This document shows, one piece after another, positions 19,315-29,783 of a stretch of 64,000 bases of DNA. The stretch comes from Pelotomaculum sp. PtaU1.Bin035. Its GTDB lineage: Bacteria; Bacillota; Desulfotomaculia; Desulfotomaculales; Pelotomaculaceae. The stretch's first letter is position 1; every line of letters starts with the position of its first letter. Below the pieces are notes generated by a model. That model was not told the DNA's origin. It saw only the letters and a list, made by a program, of their open reading frames with translations, and did no database searches. The DNA lies in assembly GCA_002067965.1 (NCBI GenBank), contig MVRN01000004.1, forward strand, positions 1 to 64,000, in the 5' to 3' direction. The position numbers and the translations under genes were made by a program.

Positions 19315-20142
19315 TTAAAAGTAACCGGGGAAATGTGTTCCGGCAGGCAGTGAAGCGGCAACCGCCGCCAGCGCCGCCACAATTAATACTCCCAGCGCAA
19401 TAGCGGCCAGAAAAGGACTAAGTACTGCCAGGACCGACCGGCCGGCGGTCAGGCCATGCACCTGCATAAGGCCGATAACCAGCAGTGTGGCGCTCCAAAT
19501 TAACGCGGCCAAACCGGCCAGCCCCACCAGTATGGTTACAGCCAATTTTCCCGCCCCAAGCCAGTAGGCCAGCAAATCAACGGGGACCATAAATATTGAC
19601 GGCAGGCCGGACAGCCCGGCGGCCGCGAAAACTCCCCTGGCGGAGCCGCGCCCGCCCAGCAATTCTGCAGCCAGGTGGACAACGGCACTGTAGGCGAACC
19701 ATTTTACATAACCCCAGAGCAGGCCGAAAATCACTCCGAGGGGCGCCAGCGCCCGGACCGCCGGGAGAAATTGGCCCAGGCCGGCGCCGGGCAGGCTTGC
19801 GGCAAACACCCGCGAAACGGTAAGGAGACCCGTCGTCACGCCTAAAACTCCAAGTATGGTGACAATCAGGAACGCAAAACCGGCCGGCGGCCTTCGGGCC
19901 ACACTTTCCATTGTTTTGACAGGGTCAAAAAGGACGCCGTAAACCAGCTCCAAAAAGTCCGGGCCGGAATCAGCGCCACCGGGGGACGGGTTTATTTCCG
20001 GGTTTATTTCCGGGTTTATAACCGGCCCGCCGCCCTCAAAGAAAGACTCTCCGCCGGGAATACGCCCGTTCTCGCCGGAATCGCCCGCGCCAGCGGCACC
20101 CGGCCCTTGACCGTTTTTCCGGCCGCCAATATCTCCATTCAA
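19315..20142 (-). CDS. Yip1-domain-like polytopic membrane protein
   Basis: 275 residues: a Gly/Pro/Asn-rich, probably disordered N-terminus (to about residue 60) followed by five hydrophobic segments (about 88-110, 128-150, 160-185, 200-225 and 240-262). DFLELVYGVLFDPVKTM just before the first helix is the usual entry into a Yip1 domain in bacteria. The tail includes NPEINPEINPS, encoded by a 12-bp tandem repeat at 19988-20023. The start seems to be TTG with GGGGGT 8 nt upstream. Function unknown; the gene lies between sppA and the Cys-pair protein. Confidence 0.75.
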   Translation of the reverse strand: MNGDIGGRKNGQGPGAAGAGDSGENGRIPGGESFFEGGGPVINPEINPEINPSPGGADSGPDFLELVYGVLFDPVKTMESVARRPPAGFAFLIVTILGVLGVTTGLLTVSRVFAASLPGAGLGQFLPAVRALAPLGVIFGLLWGYVKWFAYSAVVHLAAELLGGRGSARGVFAAAGLSGLPSIFMVPVDLLAYWLGAGKLAVTILVGLAGLAALIWSATLLVIGLMQVHGLTAGRSVLAVLSPFLAAIALGVLIVAALAAVAASLPAGTHFPGYF

Positions 20143-20222
20143 AGAAATACCCCCAAATTAAATAATTTCATACTCTGTACGCCCGCAAGTTAAGATGATG
20201 CAGGACTATTCCCAAAGAGCGG

Positions 20223-21146
20223 TTACCTTAAATTAACAGGATAAAACGGCTCTCCCTGGGGTAAAGCCGGCAGCCCCAACCCCCACCGGACGCTCCCCCC
20301 GGCGTCTCCAAACAGGTCGCGCCAAACGCTTTTTGGGCCGAGCTCGGTGACTGCCGGCTCACCAGGTATCCCCGCCAGTTCTCCGGCCAGAAGCACCGCG
20401 TCATGGAAGTCGCCGAGGCGGTCTACCAGGCCAAGCTCTTTGGCCTGCCGCCCGGTAAAGACTCTGCCGTCCGCCAGCGGCCTGATTTCTGAAACATCTT
20501 TATGCCTGCCCTCCGCCACAACATCTAAGAACTGGCTGTAAATATCGTCGATCATCGATTGAAAAATAGCTCTCTCCTCCGGCGTTACCGGCCTGGAGGG
20601 AGATCCCATGTCCTTATGGGGACCACTTATAAAAGTTTCCGTGCCTATCCCGAGTTTATCATACAGGCCCTGGAGGTTCGATGTCTGCATAATGACACCG
20701 ATGCTTCCGGTGAGCGTGCCGGGGTTGGCCACGATCTGGTCGGCCCCCGCAGCCACCCAGTAAGCGCCGGAAGCCGCGACATCCCCCATTGAGGCCACTA
20801 CTTTTTTACCCGACCGCTTCAAACGTTCCATTTCCAAACCGATTTCCTGCGAGGCCACCGGGGTACCGCCGGGACTGTTCAGCCGGATTACCACGGCTTT
20901 TATTTCCGGGGTCCTGGCGGCCTTTCTCAATATGGCGGCTATTTCCCCGGAACTGGCGCCGCTCCCGAACACGCCCGCGCCGCCACGGCCTGCCGCGATG
21001 GCGCCTTCCACGTATATAACGCCGACTTCACCTTTATCAGACCCCGGCTGCCCGGCTTGGCCTCCCCCGGTGCGCAAGGCAAGCGCGAAAACTACTGACA
21101 GTGCGGCCACTCCTAAAATAACGCCCGCGATCACTTTTCTTTTCAT
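20223..21146 (-). CDS. sppA: Signal peptide peptidase SppA
   Basis: Membrane-anchored Ser/Lys peptidase (S49) that degrades leftover signal peptides. The 307-residue protein starts with a membrane anchor (about residues 5-25). The catalytic Ser is in MGDVAASGAYWVAAGAD and the Lys about 50 residues later in the family alignment; SPGGTPVASQEI precedes them and NPGTLTGSIGVIMQ follows. The length is that of the short, single-domain Bacillus type. It lies downstream of pyrG, separated by a terminator and a dispersed repeat. Confidence 0.94.
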   Translation of the reverse strand: MKRKVIAGVILGVAALSVVFALALRTGGGQAGQPGSDKGEVGVIYVEGAIAAGRGGAGVFGSGASSGEIAAILRKAARTPEIKAVVIRLNSPGGTPVASQEIGLEMERLKRSGKKVVASMGDVAASGAYWVAAGADQIVANPGTLTGSIGVIMQTSNLQGLYDKLGIGTETFISGPHKDMGSPSRPVTPEERAIFQSMIDDIYSQFLDVVAEGRHKDVSEIRPLADGRVFTGRQAKELGLVDRLGDFHDAVLLAGELAGIPGEPAVTELGPKSVWRDLFGDAGGSVRWGLGLPALPQGEPFYPVNLR

Positions 21147-21166
21147 AAATCAACCACCTTCGGCCA

Positions 21167-21250
21167 GCAGTCAGAAGTCAGCATAAAAGATTGGGGTCCG
21201 CCTTTAAATATTCTGAATTCCAACTCCTGAATTATTGTATTCAGACTCCT
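21167..21250. repeat. Dispersed intergenic repeat, copy 1
   Basis: Between sppA and pyrG. The 38-nt core at 21183-21220 (ATAAAAGATTGGGGTC continuing to CTTTAAATATTCTGAATTC) recurs at 36674-36711 on the same strand and at 24839-24876 on the other. GTCAG and ACTCCTGAATT words flank it. Confidence 0.8.
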
Positions 21251-21287
21251 GAATTATAAATACTTGAATATGCTTTTATAGTTTAAC

Positions 21288-21314
21288 AAAAAAGCTTTGG
21301 TTTTACCCAAAGCT
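21288..21314 (-). terminator. Intrinsic terminator after pyrG
   Basis: On the minus strand AGCTTTGG, a 6-nt loop, CCAAAGCT and then a run of T. The 8-bp stem sits 20 bp after the pyrG stop codon, in the right position and orientation to end the pyrG transcript. Confidence 0.85.
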
Positions 21315-21334
21315 GTTCAAAAATTTTGTCGGAG

Positions 21335-22981
<1,647 letters not shown>

Positions 22982-23040
22982 TCAGCCACTTATCCATTCT
23001 ATCTGCCACCCGCCGGTTATGTCAATAGAAGATTAGCGGC

Positions 23041-24726
23041 CTACATCCGTTCCGGCGCGGTCAGCCCCAGGAGGCGCAAAGCATTCCGCAGGGTGATCCG
23101 GGTGGCGTCCACCAGAACCAGGCGGGCGTCGGACAGCGCCCGGCCCGCTGTAATCACCCGGTGGCTGTTATAAAAACTGTGCAGGAGGCCTGCCAGTTCA
23201 TGGGCATACCGGGCAATGCGCTGGGGCGCCAGGCCTTTCGCGGCCGAGGCCACTTCAACGGGGAAGTCGGCCAGCTTTCTGGCTAAAGCAAACTCGCTCT
23301 CCTCTATGAGCACGCTAAAATCTGTCGCCGCGGGGTCCGGCGGCTTAATCCCCTGCTCGCCGGCCTGTCTCAATATGCTGCAAATACGGGCGTGGGCATA
23401 CTGGATATAGTAGACCGGGTTGTCGTTCGTCTCCGCCTTGGCCAGATCCAGGTCAAAATCAAGGTGGCTGTCGGAACCGCGCATGACAAAGAAATAGCGG
23501 GCGGCATCCCTGCCAACCTCTTCCATCAGCTCTTCCAGAGTTACGAATTGCCCGCTTCGCTTGGACATGCGCACCAATTCGCCGCCTTTGTAAAGGCGGA
23601 CCAGTTGCATAATCACTATTTCCAGGGCGGCCGGGTCGTTGCCAACGGCAGCCATGGCCCCTTTCATCCGGGATACATGCCCGTGGTGGTCGGCGCCCCA
23701 GATATCAATAACCCAATCAAAGCCCCGCTGGAACTTGTTCCGGTGGTAGGCGATATCGGACGCAAAGTAGGTGGGAATCCCGTTGGAGCGTACAACGACC
23801 TCGTCCTTTTCCGCCCCGAAATCACTTGCCTTGAACCATAGGGCATCTTCACTTTCGTAAACAAAGTCCCGCTCCCGCAAATAATTTAACGTATCCCGGA
23901 CCGCGCCGGACTCATGCAGGGCCCGCTCGGAAAACCAGACATCATAATGGACGCCGAAATCCTCAAGCACACGTTTAATGGCGCCCATTTTTTCAGAAAG
24001 AGCATATTCCACAAGGGCGGCGCGCCGCTCTCCGGCCCCGGCCCGCAATAAGGCATCCCCGTGGCGATCCACAAAACCGCGGGCGGTTTCGGCCAAGTCC
24101 TCCCCGTGGTAGCCTTCTTCCGGAATCTGTGCGTCCATGCCCAATATCTGCATATAGCGGGCTTCCAGGGAAAGGCCGAAGTTCTCGATCTGGTTGCCGG
24201 CGTCATTTATATAAAATTCGCGGGTGACATTATAACCCGCGTAATCCAGGATCGAGGCGATACTATCTCCCAGCGCCGCTCCACGGGCGTTCCCCATGTG
24301 CAGCAGGCCGGTGGGGTTGGCGCTGACAAACTCCACCTGGACTTTCTTGCCCCCGCCGGCGTTAACCCGGCCGTAGTCATCTTGCAGGGAAATAATCCGC
24401 GGCAGCACTTGGTAGACCCACATTGGCCGCAAGTAAAAATTAATGAAACCGGCGCCGGCTATTTCCACCCGTTCAACCCAGGTCCCTGCAAGGGAAAAAT
24501 TGTTAACCAGGATCTCGGCTAATTTGCGCGGCGACATGCGGGCCGGCCTTGCAAGCAACATGGCCAGGTTGGCGGCAAAGTCGCCGTGATCTTTTTCGCG
24601 AGGCACTTCCACATTGAAATCCGGCGCCTCGTCTACTTTAATCGCCCCGCTTTCACGGGCCGATTCCAGCGCCCGGGCCAGCGCCCGGGCCAAACCGGAG
24701 CTGATTTCTTCTACTATACCGCCCAT
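23041..24726 (-). CDS. argS: Arginyl-tRNA synthetase
   Basis: Class I synthetase charging tRNA-Arg, 561 residues. The N-terminal Add-1 domain is followed by the HIGH region written ANPTGLLHMGNARGAALGD (HMGN) near residue 130 and the KMSKS region RMSKRSGQFVTLEELM near residue 375. The C-terminal DALR anticodon-binding domain ends LRLLGLTAPERM. AAGGGGGT lies about 13 nt before the ATG. It sits between pyrG and the aminotransferase gene. Confidence 0.96.
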   Translation of the reverse strand: MGGIVEEISSGLARALARALESARESGAIKVDEAPDFNVEVPREKDHGDFAANLAMLLARPARMSPRKLAEILVNNFSLAGTWVERVEIAGAGFINFYLRPMWVYQVLPRIISLQDDYGRVNAGGGKKVQVEFVSANPTGLLHMGNARGAALGDSIASILDYAGYNVTREFYINDAGNQIENFGLSLEARYMQILGMDAQIPEEGYHGEDLAETARGFVDRHGDALLRAGAGERRAALVEYALSEKMGAIKRVLEDFGVHYDVWFSERALHESGAVRDTLNYLRERDFVYESEDALWFKASDFGAEKDEVVVRSNGIPTYFASDIAYHRNKFQRGFDWVIDIWGADHHGHVSRMKGAMAAVGNDPAALEIVIMQLVRLYKGGELVRMSKRSGQFVTLEELMEEVGRDAARYFFVMRGSDSHLDFDLDLAKAETNDNPVYYIQYAHARICSILRQAGEQGIKPPDPAATDFSVLIEESEFALARKLADFPVEVASAAKGLAPQRIARYAHELAGLLHSFYNSHRVITAGRALSDARLVLVDATRITLRNALRLLGLTAPERM

Positions 24727-24823
24727 AATCCAATCTTGACCCCCTTAACGGTCACTATAGAGCTGATCAATTACTAAGGTTAATACTTTACCTCCGGCCT
24801 GTCAAGCATTGCCATACTATTCA

Positions 24824-24929
24824 AGAATTCAGGAGTCAGAATTCAGAATATTTAAAGACAGACCCTAATCTTTTATTCTGACTCCTGGCTACTGGCTACT
24901 GGCTACTGGCTACTGGCTACTACCTACTA
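24824..24929. repeat. Dispersed repeat copy 2 plus tandem GGCTACT array
   Basis: An inverted copy of the dispersed repeat core (24839-24876). CAGGAGTCAGAAT (24830-24842) and ATTCTGACTCCTG (24875-24887) form a perfect 13-bp inverted pair. It is followed by five tandem copies of GGCTACT (24887-24921). The aminotransferase stop codon at 24910-24912 lies inside the array. Confidence 0.85.
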
Positions 24930-26178
24930 CCAGGCCTTCTCTTGTCTGCTCCGGGATCTGCTCCGGCTTCCCGATAGTGAAGGTTAATACTTTTCTCCGC
25001 CCGAGACGGCGCTTTATAAAGCTTCCGATTCTCCTGAAAGCCTCATTCAGGTCCGCCTCCGAGGCGGCATAAGCGCAGCGGACAAAGCCTTCGCCCTGTT
25101 CCCCGAAGGCGTTGCCAGGCACTACCAGCACCTTTTCCTCTTTTAACAATTGCTTGGCAAACTCATCCGACGTCAACCCGGCGCTGCTGATTTCCGGGAA
25201 GGCGTAAAACGCGCCGCGAGGCTCGAAGCACGGCAGGCCTATTTCGCGTAAAGCATCCATAACCAGGCGGCGGCGGCGGTTAAACTGGGCAATCATCTTG
25301 CGCATCTCGCTCCGTCCGTTCCTCAGCGCCTCCAGGGCGGCAATCTGGGCGGTAATCGGGGCACAAAGCATAGTATACTGGTGGATCTTGGTCATGGCCG
25401 AGATAAAATCACTGTTGCCGGCCGCGTACCCGGCCCGCCAGCCGGTCATGGCATAGGCCTTGGAAAAACCGTTTAGCAGGATTGTGCGCTCGCGCATACC
25501 CGGCAGGGAAGATACACAGGTATGTTCTCCCACGTATGTCAGCTTATCATAAATTTCATCGGAGACCACAATCAAGTTGCGCGCCACGGCTATTTCGGCA
25601 ATCTCCAGGAGGTGTTTCCGGTCAATGGTGGCGCCGGTAGGGTTGTTCGGATAGCTGAGCAAAAGCACCTTGGTCCTGGGAGTAATAGCCTTTTCGACCA
25701 GGTCGGCCGTCAGCTGGAAGCCGTTTTCCACGGACGTCTTCAAATATACCGGCTTGCCGCCGGCCAGAGTGGCGCACGGCGCGTAAGAAACGTAAGACGG
25801 CTCGGGAATCAGCACCTCGTCACCCCGGCAGAGCAGGGTACGCATGGCCAGGTCCAGGCCCTCGCTGACCCCGGTGGTTATCAAAATTTCATTACGCGGG
25901 TTGTAGTTCACTTTGTAGGTGTTATGGATGTCACGGGCGATCTCCTCACGCAGCTCCAGCATCCCGTGATTTGAAGTGTACATTGTATAGCCTTTTTCCA
26001 GAGAGTATAAGCACGCCTCCCGGATATGCCAGGGTGTTACAAAATCCGGCTCACCCACCCCCAGCGAAATTACGCCTTTCACCTCGGTAACCAGATCAAA
26101 AAAGCGCCTAATCCCGGACGGAGGTATATCCCGCACAGTGGGGTTAACCATATCCGCCCAATTAGTCTTCAAAGTCAT
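24910..26178 (-). CDS. Class I/II aminotransferase, possibly alanine-linked
   Basis: PLP-dependent fold-type I aminotransferase, 422 residues. Visible are GVGEPDFVTPWHIREA, YPNNPTGATI, SDEIYDKLTY, the PLP lysine in GFSKAYAMTGWRAGY at about residue 240, and the substrate Arg in GFVRCAYA. The body ends near residue 392, as in the family. A further 30 residues (KVLTFTIGKPEQIPEQ and beyond) end in codons that run into the tandem GGCTACT repeat. The start overlaps the Lrp-like gene by 4 bp, so they are one operon. The alanine T-box upstream suggests alanine metabolism, but the motifs alone do not give substrate. Confidence 0.92.
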   Translation of the reverse strand: MTLKTNWADMVNPTVRDIPPSGIRRFFDLVTEVKGVISLGVGEPDFVTPWHIREACLYSLEKGYTMYTSNHGMLELREEIARDIHNTYKVNYNPRNEILITTGVSEGLDLAMRTLLCRGDEVLIPEPSYVSYAPCATLAGGKPVYLKTSVENGFQLTADLVEKAITPRTKVLLLSYPNNPTGATIDRKHLLEIAEIAVARNLIVVSDEIYDKLTYVGEHTCVSSLPGMRERTILLNGFSKAYAMTGWRAGYAAGNSDFISAMTKIHQYTMLCAPITAQIAALEALRNGRSEMRKMIAQFNRRRRLVMDALREIGLPCFEPRGAFYAFPEISSAGLTSDEFAKQLLKEEKVLVVPGNAFGEQGEGFVRCAYAASEADLNEAFRRIGSFIKRRLGRRKVLTFTIGKPEQIPEQTREGLVVGSSQ

Positions 26179-26654
26179 GGCACGATCACCTGCCTTCTGT
26201 CTTCTTCCCCGTCATTTAAAATAGTGCCGTGCTGCTTATACGTTTTCAGCACAAAGTGAGTGGCGGTGCTGAGGACATACTCCATGGAGGCAAGTTTGAA
26301 GGAAACAAAATGGGCGACTTCCTTCATCGTATCGCCTTCAATCATAACCGCCAGGTCGTAAGCGCCGGACATCAGCATGACGCTCCGCACCTCGGGAAAC
26401 CGGTAGATGCGTTCGGCCACGGCATCGAAACCCACGTCCCGCTGCGGAGAAATTTTGACTTCAATTAACGCGTTAACCTTCTCGGACCCCAGCTTATCCC
26501 AGTTGACCAGCGTAAAATACCCCATGATCGTCTTGTTGTTTTCCATTTCTTTAATAATACCGGCAACCTCTTCTTCGTCTCTTCCGAGCATGGCCGCGAT
26601 CCGGCCGGGGGTAAGCATGGCGTCAGATTCAAGGAGCTCCAGTATCTCCTTCAA
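26175..26654 (-). CDS. Lrp/AsnC-family transcriptional regulator
   Basis: Feast/famine regulator of 159 residues. The N-terminal winged helix (about 1-55) has ILELLESDAMLTPGRIAAML with a helix-turn-helix, and the C-terminal RAM effector domain (about 65-145) contains LIEVKISPQRDVGFDAVAE and SGAYDLAVMIEGDTM. It is probably started at TTG with GGGAG 10 nt upstream. Directly downstream of the T-box terminator and overlapping the aminotransferase gene, it most likely responds to an amino acid from that pathway, alanine being the best candidate. Confidence 0.9.
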   Translation of the reverse strand: MKEILELLESDAMLTPGRIAAMLGRDEEEVAGIIKEMENNKTIMGYFTLVNWDKLGSEKVNALIEVKISPQRDVGFDAVAERIYRFPEVRSVMLMSGAYDLAVMIEGDTMKEVAHFVSFKLASMEYVLSTATHFVLKTYKQHGTILNDGEEDRRQVIVP

Positions 26655-26679
26655 TTCAAGTCACTCCCGTTTCCTCAAA

Positions 26680-26965
26680 ATAAAAAAACCCGCGCCCTTA
26701 AAAGGGACGGGATATTTTCTCGCGGTACCACCCTGTTTGACCGAACTCCAAACCCTCCGGCTGGTTGATTCCATTCGGCCCTCTCAAGCCAGTTAACGGC
26801 GGCAAACCGGCGGTGGCTTACTCACTCTTCAAAAGATTTTTCGCCCGCGGCTTCCGGGGCGGCCCAAGCGCTTTCCTCGGCCGGGCTTGCACCAAACCCC
26901 GGCTCGCTGGCGATTAACAGCGCCATTCTTCCCCTTCATTACCTTGCGTTTTTTGATAATCTTAC
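26680..26965 (-). promoter_or_regulatory. T-box riboswitch, specifier read as GCC (alanine)
   Basis: Minus-strand leader with all main T-box parts. Stem I starts with AATGAAGGGGAAG; the distal part CCAGCGAGCCGGGG and loop TTTGGTGCAAG match the conserved AG-bulge and apical-loop regions. The antiterminator has the T-box sequence AGGGTGGTACCGCG (26735-26722). It is followed by the terminator CCGTCCCTT/AAGGGCGCGG with seven T at 26712-26681. Pairing GGGG with CCCC and GGCGCT with AGCGCT leaves TGG-GCC-G on the 3' side of the specifier loop, so the specifier is GCC for Ala; GGC for Gly one base earlier fits less well. It controls the Lrp-aminotransferase operon 27 nt downstream. Confidence 0.93.
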
Positions 26966-26968
26966 AAA

Positions 26969-26974
26969 ATTATA
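26969..26974 (-). promoter_or_regulatory. Candidate -10 box for the T-box transcript
   Basis: TATAAT on the minus strand directly upstream of the T-box leader. No convincing -35 at 16-18 bp; TTGAGT is present but 23 bp away. Confidence 0.35.
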
Positions 26975-27033
26975 AAATCATTGCTATGTTATCATAGACT
27001 CAAACTGGTGTCAACCGGCAAAGAGTGGATATT

Positions 27034-28395
27034 TCACATCGTCAGTATGCCGCCCGGCGTTTCAATGAGTTTCAGGACGTTCTCTTCCCGCCCGTTGACG
27101 GCGTTAACATAGATCAGGTAATTGTCCTCCCCCATCTTGCCCTGAAATTCATAGGCCAGCTCTTCATCCGTTACGCCAACCGGGATCAGCGCAAGGCTGC
27201 CGCCGGAAGCCTCAAGCCGCGGGTTAATAGCCGCGAGCGCCTGCTCGCGGGACACGCCGGCTTTTGGCAGGTCGCGCCGCCGGTGTGACATCAGGTAGCC
27301 GGAAGTTTCCGTTCCGATCACTTCACCGTTATCCAGGGCGACGGTCAATTTAACCAAATCCGGGTAGAGTGTCACACCGTCTTGCAGCGCCGCAAAATTA
27401 AAAGTGGCGGAATTTCCTTGACGCAAGAAATAAGTGGAGCGCATTTCCCCGTAACCGCGGCCGGCCAAAAAATCTTCAGCCTTCCGGCGCGCGTCTTCAA
27501 TGCTTACTGCCTGATCTCCCAGCGGGCGGGAGTTTAACATCCAGATCACTTCGCCGCCTTGTTGAGATACATCAAGCACGGTTACGGCGCCGTCTCCTCC
27601 GCCTGCCGGCACAACCTCCACCCGGTGCGCCGGGATGCGGCCGCCGGCCGGGCCGGTCACCTTCGCCTGGTATTCGGCGCCGCCCCGCTTATCCACAAAG
27701 GCAAGCGCTTTTTGTTCCGCTTCCGGCGCGCCGACGTTGCCCCGCCCGCTCAAATACCTGGGCTCCGCGCGCTCCAGGTGTTCCGAAAAAGGGCCGTCGT
27801 AGAGCAGCGCGGGGTACCGCCGCATCCGTTCATCCATTGTCTGAAAATCAGTCCTTGCCAGGTTGTCCGGAGCTTTTTGCAATTTACTCCTGACCTGGCG
27901 CAACATTTCACCAAAGTAAAAATTATTCCGGGCAACGCTGGCCTGTATCCCCTGCAGGTCCCGGTTCAATTCCACGGATTGTTCGTAAAGGCTCTTCAGG
28001 GTATCCCAGTTTTTCGAGTCAATGGCTTCTCCCTGACTAATCTGACGGGCGAGGCTGCCGGCGTAGTCTCCCACCTGGCTTAAAAATTTTGCCGTCCTGC
28101 CGGCCAGAGCGTCGTTAAGAGGCAACTGGCTCAGGTTGGACTGGGCAAAGGCCGCCTGCTGGCGGATATCCATTAGGAGCGCGCTGTCCAGGCGCGGGTC
28201 CGAGGCTACTAAAGTCTTCGAAAGGAGCACTTCCAGGTTCTGCGCCTGGTTTGCCAGATCATAAAATGCGCGCTGGTATTTATTATTCAAATAATTTTCA
28301 AGGTTACGGCCGGCTACCTGCCTGCTGTAACCCCATGAGCCAACCGCGGCCAACGCCAGCAGGCCGATGATGGCCGCTAGAATCCACTTTCTCAT
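27034..28395 (-). CDS. ypeB: Spore germination protein YpeB
   Basis: Inner-spore-membrane partner that is needed for SleB to be present and held inactive in dormant spores. The 453-residue protein begins MRKWILAAIIGLLALAA, an uncleaved anchor, at the ATG with AAAGGAAG 8 nt upstream. A helical region (about 35-215) is followed by repeated PepSY-like beta domains in the C-terminal half, with EVIGTETSGYLMSHRRRDLP near the end. It lies 13 bp after sleB, the conserved sleB-ypeB operon. Confidence 0.93.
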   Translation of the reverse strand: MRKWILAAIIGLLALAAVGSWGYSRQVAGRNLENYLNNKYQRAFYDLANQAQNLEVLLSKTLVASDPRLDSALLMDIRQQAAFAQSNLSQLPLNDALAGRTAKFLSQVGDYAGSLARQISQGEAIDSKNWDTLKSLYEQSVELNRDLQGIQASVARNNFYFGEMLRQVRSKLQKAPDNLARTDFQTMDERMRRYPALLYDGPFSEHLERAEPRYLSGRGNVGAPEAEQKALAFVDKRGGAEYQAKVTGPAGGRIPAHRVEVVPAGGGDGAVTVLDVSQQGGEVIWMLNSRPLGDQAVSIEDARRKAEDFLAGRGYGEMRSTYFLRQGNSATFNFAALQDGVTLYPDLVKLTVALDNGEVIGTETSGYLMSHRRRDLPKAGVSREQALAAINPRLEASGGSLALIPVGVTDEELAYEFQGKMGEDNYLIYVNAVNGREENVLKLIETPGGILTM

Positions 28396-28408
28396 AAGAA
28401 CACTTCCT

Positions 28409-29119
28409 TTACTGGGCAAAAATGTGGTTGCCAATCTGAGCGACGACATTTCTTGACCATATCCATGGGTTCACGTCCTTGGCCGGGTTCCAGAAAAAAA
28501 GCGCCCCTCCCGAAGGGTCATAGCCACTCATGGCCATCTGGGCGGCCTGTATCGACTCCTGGCTAAGAGGCCGGTAAGCCTGCCCGTTACTAATCGATTC
28601 AAAAGCGTCCGGCTGAAATATTACATCACTTATTGTGTGCGGAAATGAGGCGCTTTTTGTCCGGTTTAATATCACCGCGCCAACAGCCACCTTTCCCAGC
28701 AGCGGCTCGTTCGCCGCCTCTCCTTCGATCACGCGCGCCAGCAATGTAACATCTCCGCGGTCGGTGGCCGCGCCCCTGGAAACAGCCGGCGCCGCCGCGG
28801 GCGCGCTCAAGCCGAGGGCGTCCCAGGTAGCCTGGCCTACAGTTCCGTCCGCGGCCAAACCGTTACTGCCCTGGAAGTTGCTGACGGCCCGGAAGGTGTC
28901 GTAACCGTAGAATCCATCCAAAGGGCCGGCATAATAGCCCCACTGGCTAAGCCTTTGCTGAACACGGTAAACGTCATCTCCCTCACTCCCCCAGTACAAG
29001 GTGGGGTTTTGCGCCGCCGCCTGCCGCCCCTGCAGCGAAACACCGGCGATAATCAGTGCCAGCAGGCAGGCCGCATACATAACAATGATTTTTTTTGAAA
29101 TAAATCCACTATTAATCAC
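28409..29119 (-). CDS. sleB: Spore cortex-lytic enzyme SleB
   Basis: Lytic transglycosylase that breaks cortex peptidoglycan during germination. Signal peptide (about 1-36, ending QAAAQ), then a peptidoglycan-binding domain (YRVQQRLSQWGYYAGPLDGF to WDALG), then the SleB hydrolase domain with ARVIEGEAANEPLLGKVAVG carrying the catalytic Glu, and FFWNPAKDVNPW. I use the GTG at 29119 (INSGFISKK) because GGGGGTG lies 6 nt before it; a GTG three codons earlier overlaps that site. ypeB follows. Confidence 0.93.
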   Translation of the reverse strand: MINSGFISKKIIVMYAACLLALIIAGVSLQGRQAAAQNPTLYWGSEGDDVYRVQQRLSQWGYYAGPLDGFYGYDTFRAVSNFQGSNGLAADGTVGQATWDALGLSAPAAAPAVSRGAATDRGDVTLLARVIEGEAANEPLLGKVAVGAVILNRTKSASFPHTISDVIFQPDAFESISNGQAYRPLSQESIQAAQMAMSGYDPSGGALFFWNPAKDVNPWIWSRNVVAQIGNHIFAQ

Positions 29120-29186
29120 GATTTTCACCCCCTGGCAATATTATTATATTTTTTCTCTAATACCCAAATTTATGTGTATATAATAC

Positions 29187-29215
29187 AAAAAAACCACGCC
29201 CTTTTAAGGCATGGT
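29187..29215 (-). terminator. Intrinsic terminator after the rfb genes
   Basis: Minus strand ACCATGCC, a loop of TTAAAA, GGGCGTGGT and then seven T. The 8-bp stem with one G-U lies about 75 bp past the rfbC-like stop and separates the dTDP-sugar genes from sleB. Confidence 0.82.
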
Positions 29216-29288
29216 CACCAAATACAGACACTATTGACGGGCCACCCACAGCCGGCGGGCATGGGCGGAAATGCTTCTTTAAACCTCT

Positions 29289-29756
29289 CTACCTGTTTTT
29301 TGTCGCCCAATCGAAGCCGATAGCCGGGTCATCCCAGGCCAGGCGCTTTTCGTCCGGCCTATTCCGGTCATATGACATGGTGGTAAAATAGACGACAACA
29401 GCCGGGGTGTTCCCGAGCACCCGGTAACCATGAGCCACCATTTTGGGAATCACTAATAATACCGGGTTATCTTCACCCATGTAAAACACCCCGGTCTCTC
29501 CTTTAGTCGGCGAATCTTCACGAAGGTCGTACAGGACCACCTGGGTATTGCCAACTGGAAAAAACCACAGGTCGTCCTGATATTCATGGTAGTGGAAAGC
29601 TTTAATAACATTTGGGAACGCCTTGGCCATTGACGCCTGTCCGAAACGGGATAAAATTCCATCATCGCCGCGTAAAATTTCCATAAAAAAACCCCGGTCG
29701 TCACAATGCTTAATTAATTTCTTCACCTGGACCCCTTCGATCAATGGACAGTCCAC
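29289..29756 (-). CDS. RmlC-family dTDP-sugar epimerase-like cupin
   Basis: Cupin of the dTDP-4-dehydrorhamnose 3,5-epimerase family, 155 residues against about 180 for typical RmlC. The usual RGLHYQ is changed to KAFHYHEYQDDLWFF, keeping the catalytic His but not the Arg or Gln. Late family features are present: IPKMVAHGYRVLG, a Tyr in TTMSYDRNRP, and LAWDDPAIGFDW. It acts with the rfbA and rfbB products just upstream. Whether it is a 3,5-epimerase or another 4-keto-sugar enzyme cannot be decided from sequence. Confidence 0.82.
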   Translation of the reverse strand: MDCPLIEGVQVKKLIKHCDDRGFFMEILRGDDGILSRFGQASMAKAFPNVIKAFHYHEYQDDLWFFPVGNTQVVLYDLREDSPTKGETGVFYMGEDNPVLLVIPKMVAHGYRVLGNTPAVVVYFTTMSYDRNRPDEKRLAWDDPAIGFDWATKNR

Positions 29757-29783
29757 CTCTTTTCCTCTTTAATTTCATAAATA

